The notes below the pieces were generated by a model, which did not search any database, was not told the origin of the DNA, and saw only the letters and a program-made list of their open reading frames with translations. The position numbers and the translations under genes are program-made. From Pseudomonadota bacterium (lineage in GTDB: Bacteria; Bdellovibrionota_C; UBA2361; OMIW01): a stretch of DNA of 15,309 bases. Numbering within the stretch: the stretch's first letter is position 1; every line of letters begins with the position of its first letter. This document shows, in pieces, positions 1-8,273 of this stretch. The stretch covers positions 1 through 15,309 of the forward strand of contig OMIW01000163.1 of NCBI GenBank assembly GCA_900299205.1, written 5' to 3'.

Positions 1-75
1 ACTTCTCCACAGCCCCCCTTAGTCCAAGCACCGGCCTTCAAACAGGCGACCTTGACGAGCTCAAAGCCCCCGCGA

Positions 76-3000
76 TCACTTAGGACCTCCGATGAGGCTG
101 AGGTTTGGATTCTGGGGAACGGGCGCGGGGTTACCCTGCTGAGGAGACATCAGTGGTTGGACGCTCCCATTCGAGCCGAACGCCATCTCTGACGATCTCT
201 TCACTAGATTGCCCCCGGCCCCCGGAACGGCAAGCTGTCCCATGCTCGATGCACCATCAACCAACTGCTTCATCAAGGCCCCCCCGTCTGCCGATTGGAA
301 CCGCCCTGCCGTCGCCGCATACCCGTAGGCACCCTGTAACTTCGCTTGCCCAGATTGTACAAAGCTTTGGAACTGGTTCTCCGCAAAGCCCGCCCTCTTC
401 TGCATATCACGACCGAGCTGACCCATCATTGCCATTGGCTCCATACCGACAGGCTTGGAACCAATCGAAACTGCTCCTCCCGCCCCCATCGCTGCCAACT
501 CACCCCCTAAAGCCGAGGCATAATTACGCTCAGCATCATACTGAGCACTCTTCGCCTGGAAGTCCGCCGCTTGCGAATTCCTCCCCGAGGACACATCAAA
601 CCCCGCTGCTTGCTGGCCAAAACCAAAGGCATTTACTCCCGCTTGAGATTGGAGGGCATTCGCCGCCGCTTGCTGTTGAAAGTTCGCCTCGTTCAACCCC
701 GCTATAATTTTTGCCTGAGCTCCGTTAAACCTTGCCTTTTCTCCCGAGTTCCAGGCTGCGCCCATGTTCCCAGCTGTCTGGGCTAGATTTCTCCCGGTGT
801 TATACGCATCTACCGCTGGCACCCCCGTCGGACCACCCGCGCCCCCGCTCGCCGAGGCACCTGGAGTCGCACCTGTTGATGATGTGGACGCCCCGGGGGC
901 AGCACCGCGCCCCCCTCCCCCGAGTTGATTTCCACTAGAACGAGCCCCTGGCAACGCATTCACACCTTGGTTTAGGGCAGAGTATTGATCGTAGCCCGAG
1001 TCCATTATAGCCTTTCCAAGACCTAGAGCACCCTGAGCGGACTCTTTAGCGAGGCTCGTATTGTGGATTGCATGCCCCTCTCCGGACGATGCCGTCTGAT
1101 TGAACGCCCCCTGAGCCGAGGCCATCATCTTGGCGTTGCCTTGATCCATCGCCTTGGCCGCAAAGCCTCCTGCTGCGGCCTGGCCTCGCATATCTTTCGC
1201 GTATGCAGCCTGTCCTATTGCAGATTGATTCGCGCGCGCCCGCTGCGACAGATCACCGCTGAAGCCGCTTCCTGCTGCTCTTCCTGATTCTCCCGCCGAG
1301 CCGCCTATCGCGTTTGTCGCCAGTGATGCGGCCCCTGCCTTGGCTCCTAAAACGAGCTGACCAGTCACCGCGGGAACGGCGAAGTAGAGCGCGCTCATGA
1401 TGTAGATGTAGTAGCTGTTCTCTACGTCCAGCTTCATGCTCGCACCGATTGTCATCGCGCGGTCCATGACGCTGAGGGAGTTCTGCCACAGTTCGAACTG
1501 GCCGAAGGATGCTAACGCTCCCCCCACCCCGAGTCCAGAAGCAGCCCCTGTGACCGCTCCAATGCTCTCCATTGTGCCCGACGTTATAACCGTCGGAATA
1601 TCACCAGGCGCACACAATCCCTGAGGCAAAGGGCTCGTTCCGCCCCCGAGTATGTTGAAGATAGTTGACCCTGCCGAACAGTTAATCGTGACATGCGACC
1701 CCATGGAATCAATCGTGTCGTCCATCAAAAGCACTTTGCTGAATAGACGCTGGGCATCAGGGGAGTTGCCAATGAGAGCCCACATGGATCGCTCGATGAC
1801 GAACGCTATCGCAAATCCAATATCCCAGATCTTCACCCAGGCCCAGAAGGAGGCCCAGGTAAACAATATCTTGTGCCACCCGGGGATGAGAACCAGCATT
1901 GCGCAGAACGGGTAAGCCATCGCGAAAAAGTAGAGGAGGATACCCTGAAGCCGGGGCATCATCATCGCCCAGCTATACACCTCCCCAAACTTTGATTTTG
2001 CGCCGACGGTTCGCTGGTAGGACTCAACGAACCCGACTGCTTCCGCTGATCCACTTTTGCGGACGTTCACTCGCGGAACTAAAGCCATCTCGTTCCGCCA
2101 AAGATGTACAAGGACCAAATTCTGAAAGAATCTCATCACTTCATTCTGGTTCAGATTGCCGGACCCGGCACCCGGCGCACCCCCTCCAATGATTCTGAGC
2201 AATGAACCTATCGACAAGGGAGCTGCCGCTCCGCTGTCCTTCTTTACCGCCCAACCGTACATCATCGAGTAGTGGAGTGCAGCCGGGTTGAATCCTCCCG
2301 GTAAACGCGCGGCCATCTGATAGTAAATGTGTCCTGCTTCCCACCGGAGGGCATGCGTGAGGAGATAGAGAAACTGGTCGCACCGTATCTGGTCGAGGAT
2401 CCCAGAACTGAGGAGACCTTCGGAGCTATCAAGGAATCCGATCGATTCCCTGAAACTTCCGGCTCCGCCCTTCTCGAGAAATTTTCTCAACGATGGAGGG
2501 GTCGGTATCTGCTGAGACCTTAATTCCCCCGTCAGTCTAGTGTAATCTCGGCCGAGCAGACCTCCCTGGACGAAGACGGTATCAGGCACGGTAAGCCCCT
2601 TGGCATTGTGAGCTGCCACGAACGAGGCTTCATCCACACCCTGGCTAAACGCGTCTCCGCACTCACTGCCGAAAAAGGTCGCAAATGCATCTCTCAGGTC
2701 AGGACTCTGAACCTTTGCTGACGTCACATCCTCCAGCATCGACCACTTGAGGTTCGAAAGAAGCCAGTTGCTGTTGTCTATCGTTCCACCACCCGCTTTC
2801 TGTGTTACATCATAGAGCTCTTCAGACGGGACGTTACTGTCCCCGCCCGATGCATTTGACGGCCTCAGGGTATACAGGCCGGTCCAGGATATGACCCAAT
2901 CAACAAGATCGGTGAGGAGACGGTCATAATAGGAAAAAATTTGGGACACATTGGCCGTGCCTCCCGATATTCCAATTCCTGATCCGCCCGTCGGTTGTCG

Positions 3001-3474
3001 GTCGGCATAAACCGTGAGATTGCCCCGCTTCGCAATATTGGTATTCAGAAGTCCGACCTCAGCGAGCTTCCATACCTCCCGCTGGGCCCCCTCCCAACTC
3101 TCCTGAGTGAATGTACCGTTGTCCCGAGGACCGATATTCCAGTGCACCCCTGTCAATGGCACTGTGTCCGCTATGAGCCAATGAAAAATACCGGGGCTTA
3201 TCACCAGCCAGAGCCACATCTTGGGCGGAGCGCCCAGGGCCATCGAGAAAAGAGCCCCCGAGAAGGCGAATATGTAAATCAAAATCGCCCAAGTCTCAAA
3301 ATTGGTATACTCGAGGAAATAGAGGAGGTCGGCCTGCACCCAGTAGCCCTGGGTCGCCATCGCTGCGGTGATTGAGTGCAGCACCCCCGCCGGACAGGTA
3401 TCCGTCGCCGAACCATCCCCAAGACACTGCTGAGCCGCGGTTAGCCACTGAATAAGTTCGTAGAGCCACTGCAT
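76..3474 (-). CDS. traG: F-type conjugation protein TraG (mating-pair stabilisation / pilus assembly, inner membrane)
   Basis: This 1132-aa protein resembles the TraG_N family of F-type type IV secretion systems. In F, the N-terminal half of TraG is needed for pilus assembly and the C-terminal half for mating-pair stabilisation and entry exclusion. Hydrophobic segments lie at about residues 60-80 and 86-102, a dense cluster at about 506-567 (rich in W, F, L and I), and another at about 688-712. A large periplasmic-type loop of about 400 residues separates the first and second groups, as in TraG. From about residue 715 to the end the protein is low-complexity, rich in Ala, Gly, Gln and Ser, with no membrane segment. 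The ATG at 3472-3474 is preceded by GAGAGGA with a 9-nt spacer. It lies 65 nt downstream of the Cys-rich exported protein, so they are probably co-transcribed. Length is comparable with the longer TraG proteins of integrative elements. Family call fairly sure; activity is inferred. Confidence 0.82.
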   Translation of the reverse strand: MQWLYELIQWLTAAQQCLGDGSATDTCPAGVLHSITAAMATQGYWVQADLLYFLEYTNFETWAILIYIFAFSGALFSMALGAPPKMWLWLVISPGIFHWLIADTVPLTGVHWNIGPRDNGTFTQESWEGAQREVWKLAEVGLLNTNIAKRGNLTVYADRQPTGGSGIGISGGTANVSQIFSYYDRLLTDLVDWVISWTGLYTLRPSNASGGDSNVPSEELYDVTQKAGGGTIDNSNWLLSNLKWSMLEDVTSAKVQSPDLRDAFATFFGSECGDAFSQGVDEASFVAAHNAKGLTVPDTVFVQGGLLGRDYTRLTGELRSQQIPTPPSLRKFLEKGGAGSFRESIGFLDSSEGLLSSGILDQIRCDQFLYLLTHALRWEAGHIYYQMAARLPGGFNPAALHYSMMYGWAVKKDSGAAAPLSIGSLLRIIGGGAPGAGSGNLNQNEVMRFFQNLVLVHLWRNEMALVPRVNVRKSGSAEAVGFVESYQRTVGAKSKFGEVYSWAMMMPRLQGILLYFFAMAYPFCAMLVLIPGWHKILFTWASFWAWVKIWDIGFAIAFVIERSMWALIGNSPDAQRLFSKVLLMDDTIDSMGSHVTINCSAGSTIFNILGGGTSPLPQGLCAPGDIPTVITSGTMESIGAVTGAASGLGVGGALASFGQFELWQNSLSVMDRAMTIGASMKLDVENSYYIYIMSALYFAVPAVTGQLVLGAKAGAASLATNAIGGSAGESGRAAGSGFSGDLSQRARANQSAIGQAAYAKDMRGQAAAGGFAAKAMDQGNAKMMASAQGAFNQTASSGEGHAIHNTSLAKESAQGALGLGKAIMDSGYDQYSALNQGVNALPGARSSGNQLGGGGRGAAPGASTSSTGATPGASASGGAGGPTGVPAVDAYNTGRNLAQTAGNMGAAWNSGEKARFNGAQAKIIAGLNEANFQQQAAANALQSQAGVNAFGFGQQAAGFDVSSGRNSQAADFQAKSAQYDAERNYASALGGELAAMGAGGAVSIGSKPVGMEPMAMMGQLGRDMQKRAGFAENQFQSFVQSGQAKLQGAYGYAATAGRFQSADGGALMKQLVDGASSMGQLAVPGAGGNLVKRSSEMAFGSNGSVQPLMSPQQGNPAPVPQNPNLSLIGGPK

Positions 3475-3539
3475 GGTTTGCTATCCTCTCAATGTTAGGC
3501 TAATCGCGCCACCGTCTCTCCTCAGCCCCCGTCTCCCCA

Positions 3540-5327
3540 TCACGAGCTGCTCTGATTTGTCCGAGCCAATTTTGCTTCAAGCTCGAGTTTTCTCAACATG
3601 TCCCCAAGCAACTCGAGCTCGTGTTGAATCTGGGCTTCGTTTCTCTCGGAATACTGAGCCTGTAACAGCTGACGACCCAACTCAGCCATATCCTTGTACT
3701 CAGCACTGGCCGAAAATTGCTGTATCGTTGTCCAGGCTGTCGTCACGATATCGCGCGTAAAGAGGAGCGCTCGCGAATTGGCAAATCTCATCGCTGTCGC
3801 TGCCCAGGTAGGAAAGCGCTGCCTACCCCAATCCCTCGCCACCCTCGTAAATTCGTATGGCCCGTTCATGTCAGCGCCCGAGCAACTAAGGGTGGGTACC
3901 ACGCCTCCCACCAACGGGATACTGCTCAGCAGACCGGATATCAGGCTGCCGAAGAAATCTTCCCCTTGGGCAACTTCGCGTCGGTATGCGAAAAAGAACG
4001 CCTCAGCCGTCCCCCTGCCTACTGCATACCCTGGTATAGAGAGGTCGGTCCGGGCCCGGTCCCAATCCTTAGCGAGCACTTCCCACGGGCCAGGACACGT
4101 CCCTGCATCAGCACCAGACAGGTTAAGCCCGTTGCAGTTCTCGCCCCCTATCTGATCACCCCTTGGAGTCATCGGCAACAAATGAGCATCTGCTGATGTG
4201 TAGACCGAGTTGTAGTAGTTACACTGGGCCACTATCATCCACTGAATCAACTGATAGTAGTATCGCGCCCAGCAATATCGGGATACCTCGAGGGACACCG
4301 GCGCTGCACACACATTGTCAAGTTGCACCGGATCTCGCAGTCTATCCTCCCAGGACCCTTCATCTTCCCCGGTGGCCTCCCACGGAGTCAACTTTTTGAG
4401 ATAATGGTCCACCGCCTTCGCGTTTTCTTGGGGCTTCGATATGAACACAACGTCCCCAAACTTTTGCTGAAACTCTTGTGCTGTTAGCTCGAAGTTCTGA
4501 GTCAAAGAATCAGTTCTTCCAATGTACTGTACACCCGCAAAGGATTGGGAAATCGCGTCATCCTTTCCTCTTTTGAACATTAGCGTTGAGAGCCGTAGCT
4601 CATCGTTGCCCGCTCCCCCGCCGAAAATACCGCCGCCACCAGCTCCTGATGTGGCAGCCGCTGGATGGTCCAAAAGCCCCGGAAGATCCACCGTCTCGCG
4701 ACAGCTGTTCGATGCCTCCGCTAGCGTCACGCCCCCAGCACCCAACTTCTCGCGAACGCATTTCGCCATCGCCCTTTTGAAGAGTGCCTGTACGGTCGAA
4801 CTTTCGCCCTCCGAAGCTTCAAGGGCCCGACGATCCGTTGATATCGGAATTGCGTGATTGATCACTTGAGACACAGCCGCACATGCCGCAGAGTCAGTGA
4901 AACACATCGCCGACATACTGGTGCCACCGGCAGATGTGGGAGCCATGCTCAGCATGTAGGAATAGCTGGCTGTCGCATTCGTCGTGTTCAGTTCGGCGAG
5001 GGCTTCCGGTGCCAAAGCCCCCATCCCAAGCGCAGCCGTAAATACATCAGAGCCCACCGTTGGGTCGAACGCTATCGCTGCACTATCCTCATCATCACCG
5101 TTCAAGTCGGGGATTATCCCTACCTCCAAGCCTACTTTAGGTGGGTTAGTTGCCCGAGTGATTGTTCCGGTATCCAAAGGTACAGGCGCCGTCGGCTGGG
5201 GAACGAATTCAAATTGAGCCCTTGATGGATTAACTAATCCAACCACTGTCGATGCACTCAACAAAAGGAGTGCGATTACCCGGCCCCCTCTCCCAACGCT
5301 GAGCTTACTCTCGCTGACGTGACCCAT
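3540..5327 (-). CDS. Exported ten-cysteine protein in the TraH position of an F-type T4SS locus; family not recognised
   Basis: A 595-aa protein. Residues 14-37 form a signal peptide (basic GRGGR, then a Leu-rich core, cleavage likely after SRA-37), so the mature protein should be periplasmic or outer-membrane associated. It has ten cysteines (about 142, 149, 190, 209, 340, 352, 369, 398, 411, 482), an even number that suits disulfide formation. A Gly-rich linker lies at about 228-240. Residues 541-590 are charged and helical and look like a coiled coil. F TraH is also exported and ends in coiled coil, and traH sits directly before traG in F, so a TraH-like role is plausible from position and architecture. 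I did not see a diagnostic TraH motif. The start has the Shine-Dalgarno sequence AAAGGAG with a 6-nt spacer. It begins 22 nt after the preceding gene stops, indicating one operon. Alternatives are a TraN- or TraU-like Cys-rich component, or a lineage-specific one. Confidence 0.6.
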   Translation of the reverse strand: MGHVSESKLSVGRGGRVIALLLLSASTVVGLVNPSRAQFEFVPQPTAPVPLDTGTITRATNPPKVGLEVGIIPDLNGDDEDSAAIAFDPTVGSDVFTAALGMGALAPEALAELNTTNATASYSYMLSMAPTSAGGTSMSAMCFTDSAACAAVSQVINHAIPISTDRRALEASEGESSTVQALFKRAMAKCVREKLGAGGVTLAEASNSCRETVDLPGLLDHPAAATSGAGGGGIFGGGAGNDELRLSTLMFKRGKDDAISQSFAGVQYIGRTDSLTQNFELTAQEFQQKFGDVVFISKPQENAKAVDHYLKKLTPWEATGEDEGSWEDRLRDPVQLDNVCAAPVSLEVSRYCWARYYYQLIQWMIVAQCNYYNSVYTSADAHLLPMTPRGDQIGGENCNGLNLSGADAGTCPGPWEVLAKDWDRARTDLSIPGYAVGRGTAEAFFFAYRREVAQGEDFFGSLISGLLSSIPLVGGVVPTLSCSGADMNGPYEFTRVARDWGRQRFPTWAATAMRFANSRALLFTRDIVTTAWTTIQQFSASAEYKDMAELGRQLLQAQYSERNEAQIQHELELLGDMLRKLELEAKLARTNQSSS

Positions 5328-5349
5328 CGAGCACTCCTTTCCTCACAAA

Positions 5350-6735
5350 TCAATTACCACGACGACCCGCAACCATCCGAACCAACTCGTCCAGATACCA
5401 CACCGTACGATGCCCTTTTTCCAATACTGCCTTGCCCAATGTCTCCGCGACCACCGCGACCGCTGGGGTATAATCAACTCCGAGGCTTGTCGCGAATTCC
5501 CTATTGTGTTCAATCGGGAAGGTCACTGCCAAATTGTACCTGAGGAGCTGCCGCACATTCAGCTCCGGCAGTGGAACGAGAGATATCCCCTGCACCCGAA
5601 TATTCGGATCCCGCTCGTATCGGTCGAAGAGTCGCTGCACATCCCCTATCATCGACGTCGGACCGAGTTCGGAGCTCGACAGAAAGAAATACACCGTAAC
5701 TTTGCCCTCAGGATCGACGGGGACCCCTTGCGGATGGTTCTCCCGGACCAACGCCCTCTCGAAGGCCTCTCCGCGAGGCGCTTTCTCCCCTCGCCCCCCG
5801 ACCCGCGGCCTTGATGAAGGGGAGTCCGGTCCTGCGCTCACTGTCGAAGGCTTCCCTTCTCGCTCGGAGAGCTCGCCCTGAGCGCGGGCAAGGAGCGCTT
5901 TGGCTTCAGGGTTCACCGCGAGGACCTCTGACTCGTTCTTGATGGCATCACTCATCTCCTTCCGATAGAGGTCCATAAAACCGGACGGATCTGATTCTTC
6001 TGAGTGGTCTTGCCGTGGCTGGTAACCCTCTATTTCATTGCCAAGCGAGTGTAAGCGAGCCGCAAGTCCCGAGCGCTCCCTGAAGTTATTCATGTACCGG
6101 GCGTAGCGGCGGGCGTACTGAAATGCAAGCTCCTTGTCGCCGGCCTGAAGGGCGTGCATCATTGCTTTAAAGGGTTTGGGGGCTTTTTCGTCTCCGAGTA
6201 TCGCGTCGTCTTCTTCCGGCTTCCCAAACTCTCGCACAATACGGTCCCGATCACTCTCGGGAGGTTTTTCCGAAGAGGAAGAGTCTGCGCCCTTCGATTG
6301 CCCCTCGAGCTCCGGTTCTCCTAAAACGGGATTCAGCACATTTATGGGCCGCGCCTTAGTCAGCTCGACCTTACCCGAGAAATAATCGTCGGTCGCCCCT
6401 TTCTCAAAAAAACAGAAGAAACATGAGCTATCTTCCTCATCGTCGGTCTCGGAACCGACTGTTTCAGTTGCGACGAGCTTTCGTTCGAAGTTGTCATCAA
6501 CCGACAGGTTCGCCTGTGGTGCCACGTTAGCGCCCGTGGACACTACCGGCTCAGCGCCGACGGGTGTAGCCCCCCCCCCGATCAGAGCTAATGCTACTGA
6601 GCACATTCGATAAGAAACGACGAACCCTTTCGAGATCAGGACGGAGACGCAGCCGCCCCGATTTCCGTTTGCTACGGAACGACGACGCGCCGAGCGTCCC
6701 TCGATACGGATCGTAGACCTTACCTCTCCTCGCAT
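5350..6735 (-). CDS. Exported thioredoxin-fold protein of an F-type T4SS (TraF/TrbC-like)
   Basis: About 461 aa from the chosen ATG at 6733-6735, which has GGAGG three nt upstream (tight but the best site). The open frame extends to 6867, but that upstream part runs through a rho-independent terminator and is rejected. A hydrophobic stretch at residues about 44-61 ends in PVGA|EP, a signal-peptidase-like site. The Arg-rich region before it is unusually long. The middle (about 70-340) is acidic and charged. Residues about 344-461 look like a thioredoxin fold: strand VTVYFFLSS, helix, then GVDYTPAVAVV with a likely cis-Pro at 424. This resembles TraF/TrbC-type pilus assembly proteins. The fold lacks an active-site CxxC, so it is probably structural. 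The mature protein has only two cysteines, a CFFC at 105-108 outside the fold. It is the first gene after the terminator and is 22 nt from the next tra-type gene. Exact subfamily uncertain. Confidence 0.6.
   Translation of the reverse strand: MRGEVRSTIRIEGRSARRRSVANGNRGGCVSVLISKGFVVSYRMCSVALALIGGGATPVGAEPVVSTGANVAPQANLSVDDNFERKLVATETVGSETDDEEDSSCFFCFFEKGATDDYFSGKVELTKARPINVLNPVLGEPELEGQSKGADSSSSEKPPESDRDRIVREFGKPEEDDAILGDEKAPKPFKAMMHALQAGDKELAFQYARRYARYMNNFRERSGLAARLHSLGNEIEGYQPRQDHSEESDPSGFMDLYRKEMSDAIKNESEVLAVNPEAKALLARAQGELSEREGKPSTVSAGPDSPSSRPRVGGRGEKAPRGEAFERALVRENHPQGVPVDPEGKVTVYFFLSSSELGPTSMIGDVQRLFDRYERDPNIRVQGISLVPLPELNVRQLLRYNLAVTFPIEHNREFATSLGVDYTPAVAVVAETLGKAVLEKGHRTVWYLDELVRMVAGRRGN
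6570..6579 (-). repeat. Homopolymer tract, G(10) on the coding strand
   Basis: Ten consecutive C on the plus strand (G on the coding strand) lie inside the signal-peptide coding region of the thioredoxin-fold gene and encode the Gly run in ALIGGGA. A change of one base would shift the frame before the mature protein. The present length leaves the gene open. Confidence 0.9.
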
Positions 6736-6743
6736 TATCCTCC
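6736..6743 (-). promoter_or_regulatory. Shine-Dalgarno site that decides the start of the thioredoxin-fold gene
   Basis: On the minus strand GGAGG (6739-6743) precedes the ATG at 6733-6735 by three bases. It supports this start over the in-frame upstream codon at 6867, which falls inside the terminator hairpin. It also favours it over the Met at 6604-6606, which has no nearby site. Confidence 0.5.
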
Positions 6744-6842
6744 AAGACGAAGTGTCTTTCCGTGGCTTCACTCCACCTTCCTCAGAAAGGTTATGGTTAA
6801 GGGACCAACCGTGGTGCTGTTGGCAGTCCGCGGGCTCCCCCC

Positions 6843-6885
6843 AAAAAAAAAGGCCCAGTCTTCGCACAAGCGAGGACCGAGCCTT
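6843..6885 (-). terminator. Rho-independent terminator after the calcium-motif exported protein
   Basis: On the minus strand, arms at 6870-6885 and 6850-6865 form a 16-bp stem with a 4-nt loop, two G-U pairs and one C-A mismatch. Nine T follow, at 6851-6843. Read on the plus strand the stem is poorer, which supports minus-strand use. It lies about 95 nt after the stop at 6981 and separates that gene from the tra-type operon, which must then have its own promoter between about 6736 and 6842. Confidence 0.85.
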
Positions 6886-6910
6886 AAGTCGGCCAAACGA
6901 CGGCCCTTCG

Positions 6911-6938
6911 CGGGGAGAGAGAATAACCCCTCTCCCCG
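6911..6938 (-). other. Perfect 9-bp inverted repeat in the 3' untranslated region
   Basis: CGGGGAGAG (6911-6919) pairs perfectly with CTCTCCCCG (6930-6938) around a 10-nt loop. It lies between the stop codon at 6981 and the terminator and has no T-run of its own. It may be an auxiliary 3'-end stabilising hairpin. Confidence 0.6.
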
Positions 6939-6980
6939 GTTACTCCTGGCGGGTATCCGCATCGTTGCCGGGAAAGAGCT

Positions 6981-8141
6981 TTACCGTTGCTTGCCGCTCT
7001 TCGTCAGGAAGCCGAGGTTGAACTCTTTCGAGAAAAACTCGGCATCGGAGCCCGTCGACCGGTTTTGGGCGCTACACCTAATTCGAAAGATGGAATCTGA
7101 CTGCGCCTTGGTCAAAGTTATCTCAAATTGGGGATAAGCATACCTCCGATTAACAACTGTTTTCCCATTTTGCTCGACAGGTCTAGCAGCTCTTCCCTTC
7201 GAGAATTTATCCTTCACCTTCTGCTCAAGGCGGCATTTGTATTCTACCTTGTCTCCCTCTTCCGCAAGATTTGCCGACACATAGGTCTGTAACTCGTTTG
7301 CTTCCGGAGTGTTATCTCCATCCGAGTCATCCCAACCGAAGGCATTTTGGTTCGCATCGTCATCGGTCACTATTAGAAAGTCACTCGAATTCGGCCAGCG
7401 AGGCAATGCCCAAACGAGCTTCACCCTGTTCAGCTCACGGAGTGTTCCGACAAGCTTCGTGACTTTTACCGCTTTGCCCAATACCTGTCTTCCACTCCTT
7501 TGCGTGAGAACGCGAAGCTCTCCAGGCTCAGTCGACCCGGCTACTGAAGGTTCCGCCGCCGCGGGATCGGTGCACGTTCCGCCAGCCACGGGATCTATAT
7601 ACCCGCACCCACATACCCCCGGCTCATCCTTTTCCGCATCTGCGGGGCACTCGTCGGTATCGTCCCTCGTCCCATCGGTATCGAAATCACCGGAGGACCC
7701 AGCATTGTGGGTTGTTCCAAAAATTACAGCGGAGCCGTTCCAACCACCAGAGGTGCTGGTCTGCCCCAATAAATCATTAGCGGAAGTATCGGGAGTTCCG
7801 TCAGCGAGATTGCCTCCTACGAACGTTCCGTTGCCATTTGGCAACACCTTCCTAAAAATCGGCTCGCCCAGAGAGGCTGGTGTCTTCGTGGTCGGCATGT
7901 ACAGGTCAAGTGGCCACCAAGGCTGTGCCACCTCAGCAGTTACCAGAGTTCTTGGAGAAGCGCCGACCGAGGCGTAGGTAGCAAAGGTGGTAGCACCAGT
8001 TGAAGCATACGCATTCCTAAGCCGCACCTCAGTCCTCTTTATGGTGATGGTTTGGGCCTCCGCCGATAATGACCCGATAACCAACCCCGCCGTTGCGCCA
8101 AGGAGCAACCCCGCTTTTCTTGATTTCTGTTTGTTCCCCAT
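6981..8141 (-). CDS. Exported protein with thrombospondin type 3-like calcium-binding motif; function unknown
   Basis: 386 aa from the ATG at 8139-8141, which has GGAG at a 6-nt spacer; a TTG four codons upstream is rejected. Residues 1-29 are a signal peptide: basic KQKSRK, hydrophobic core, cleavage after AEA-29. Residues about 152-180 contain DTDGTRDDTDECPAD followed by PGVCGCG, a calcium-binding Asp-rich repeat with a Cys block typical of exported proteins in deltaproteobacteria-like groups. A second acidic stretch, WDDSDGDNTPEANEL at about 270-284, could also bind calcium (dockerin- or EF-hand-like). The remainder (about 30-145 and 215-386) is not recognised. Cysteines near 303 and 356 may pair. 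Its own terminator follows, so it is probably not in the tra operon. Its upstream neighbour gcvP is 132 nt away. A surface or periplasmic role, perhaps in adhesion, is inference only. Confidence 0.72.
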   Translation of the reverse strand: MGNKQKSRKAGLLLGATAGLVIGSLSAEAQTITIKRTEVRLRNAYASTGATTFATYASVGASPRTLVTAEVAQPWWPLDLYMPTTKTPASLGEPIFRKVLPNGNGTFVGGNLADGTPDTSANDLLGQTSTSGGWNGSAVIFGTTHNAGSSGDFDTDGTRDDTDECPADAEKDEPGVCGCGYIDPVAGGTCTDPAAAEPSVAGSTEPGELRVLTQRSGRQVLGKAVKVTKLVGTLRELNRVKLVWALPRWPNSSDFLIVTDDDANQNAFGWDDSDGDNTPEANELQTYVSANLAEEGDKVEYKCRLEQKVKDKFSKGRAARPVEQNGKTVVNRRYAYPQFEITLTKAQSDSIFRIRCSAQNRSTGSDAEFFSKEFNLGFLTKSGKQR

Positions 8142-8273
8142 CACCGTCTCCAATATCGAAAGAACTCACCTCCGCCGAACACCGACGTGGCTTCCACATT
8201 TAAGAACCTGGAGGGTTATTCTCATGAAGGACTATTGCGTCTCTTAACACGACTCGCAAAGTCCCCCTTCGGC

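Noticed and set aside
1-75. Possible start of a further minus-strand gene downstream of traG
   Set aside because: Too short to support a coding call; no start with a convincing ribosome binding site is seen.
105-707. 200-codon plus-strand open frame opposite traG
   Set aside because: It is Pro/Ser/Arg/His-rich and is the antisense of the low-complexity tail of traG, a typical shadow in GC-rich DNA.
3694-4196. Two overlapping plus-strand open frames of about 155 codons
   Set aside because: They lie antisense to the ten-cysteine protein gene, have no ribosome binding site or recognisable family, and shadow-like composition.
6736-6867. 44-codon upstream extension of the thioredoxin-fold gene
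   Set aside because: It begins inside the rho-independent terminator stem and has no Shine-Dalgarno site; the downstream ATG at 6735 has GGAGG.
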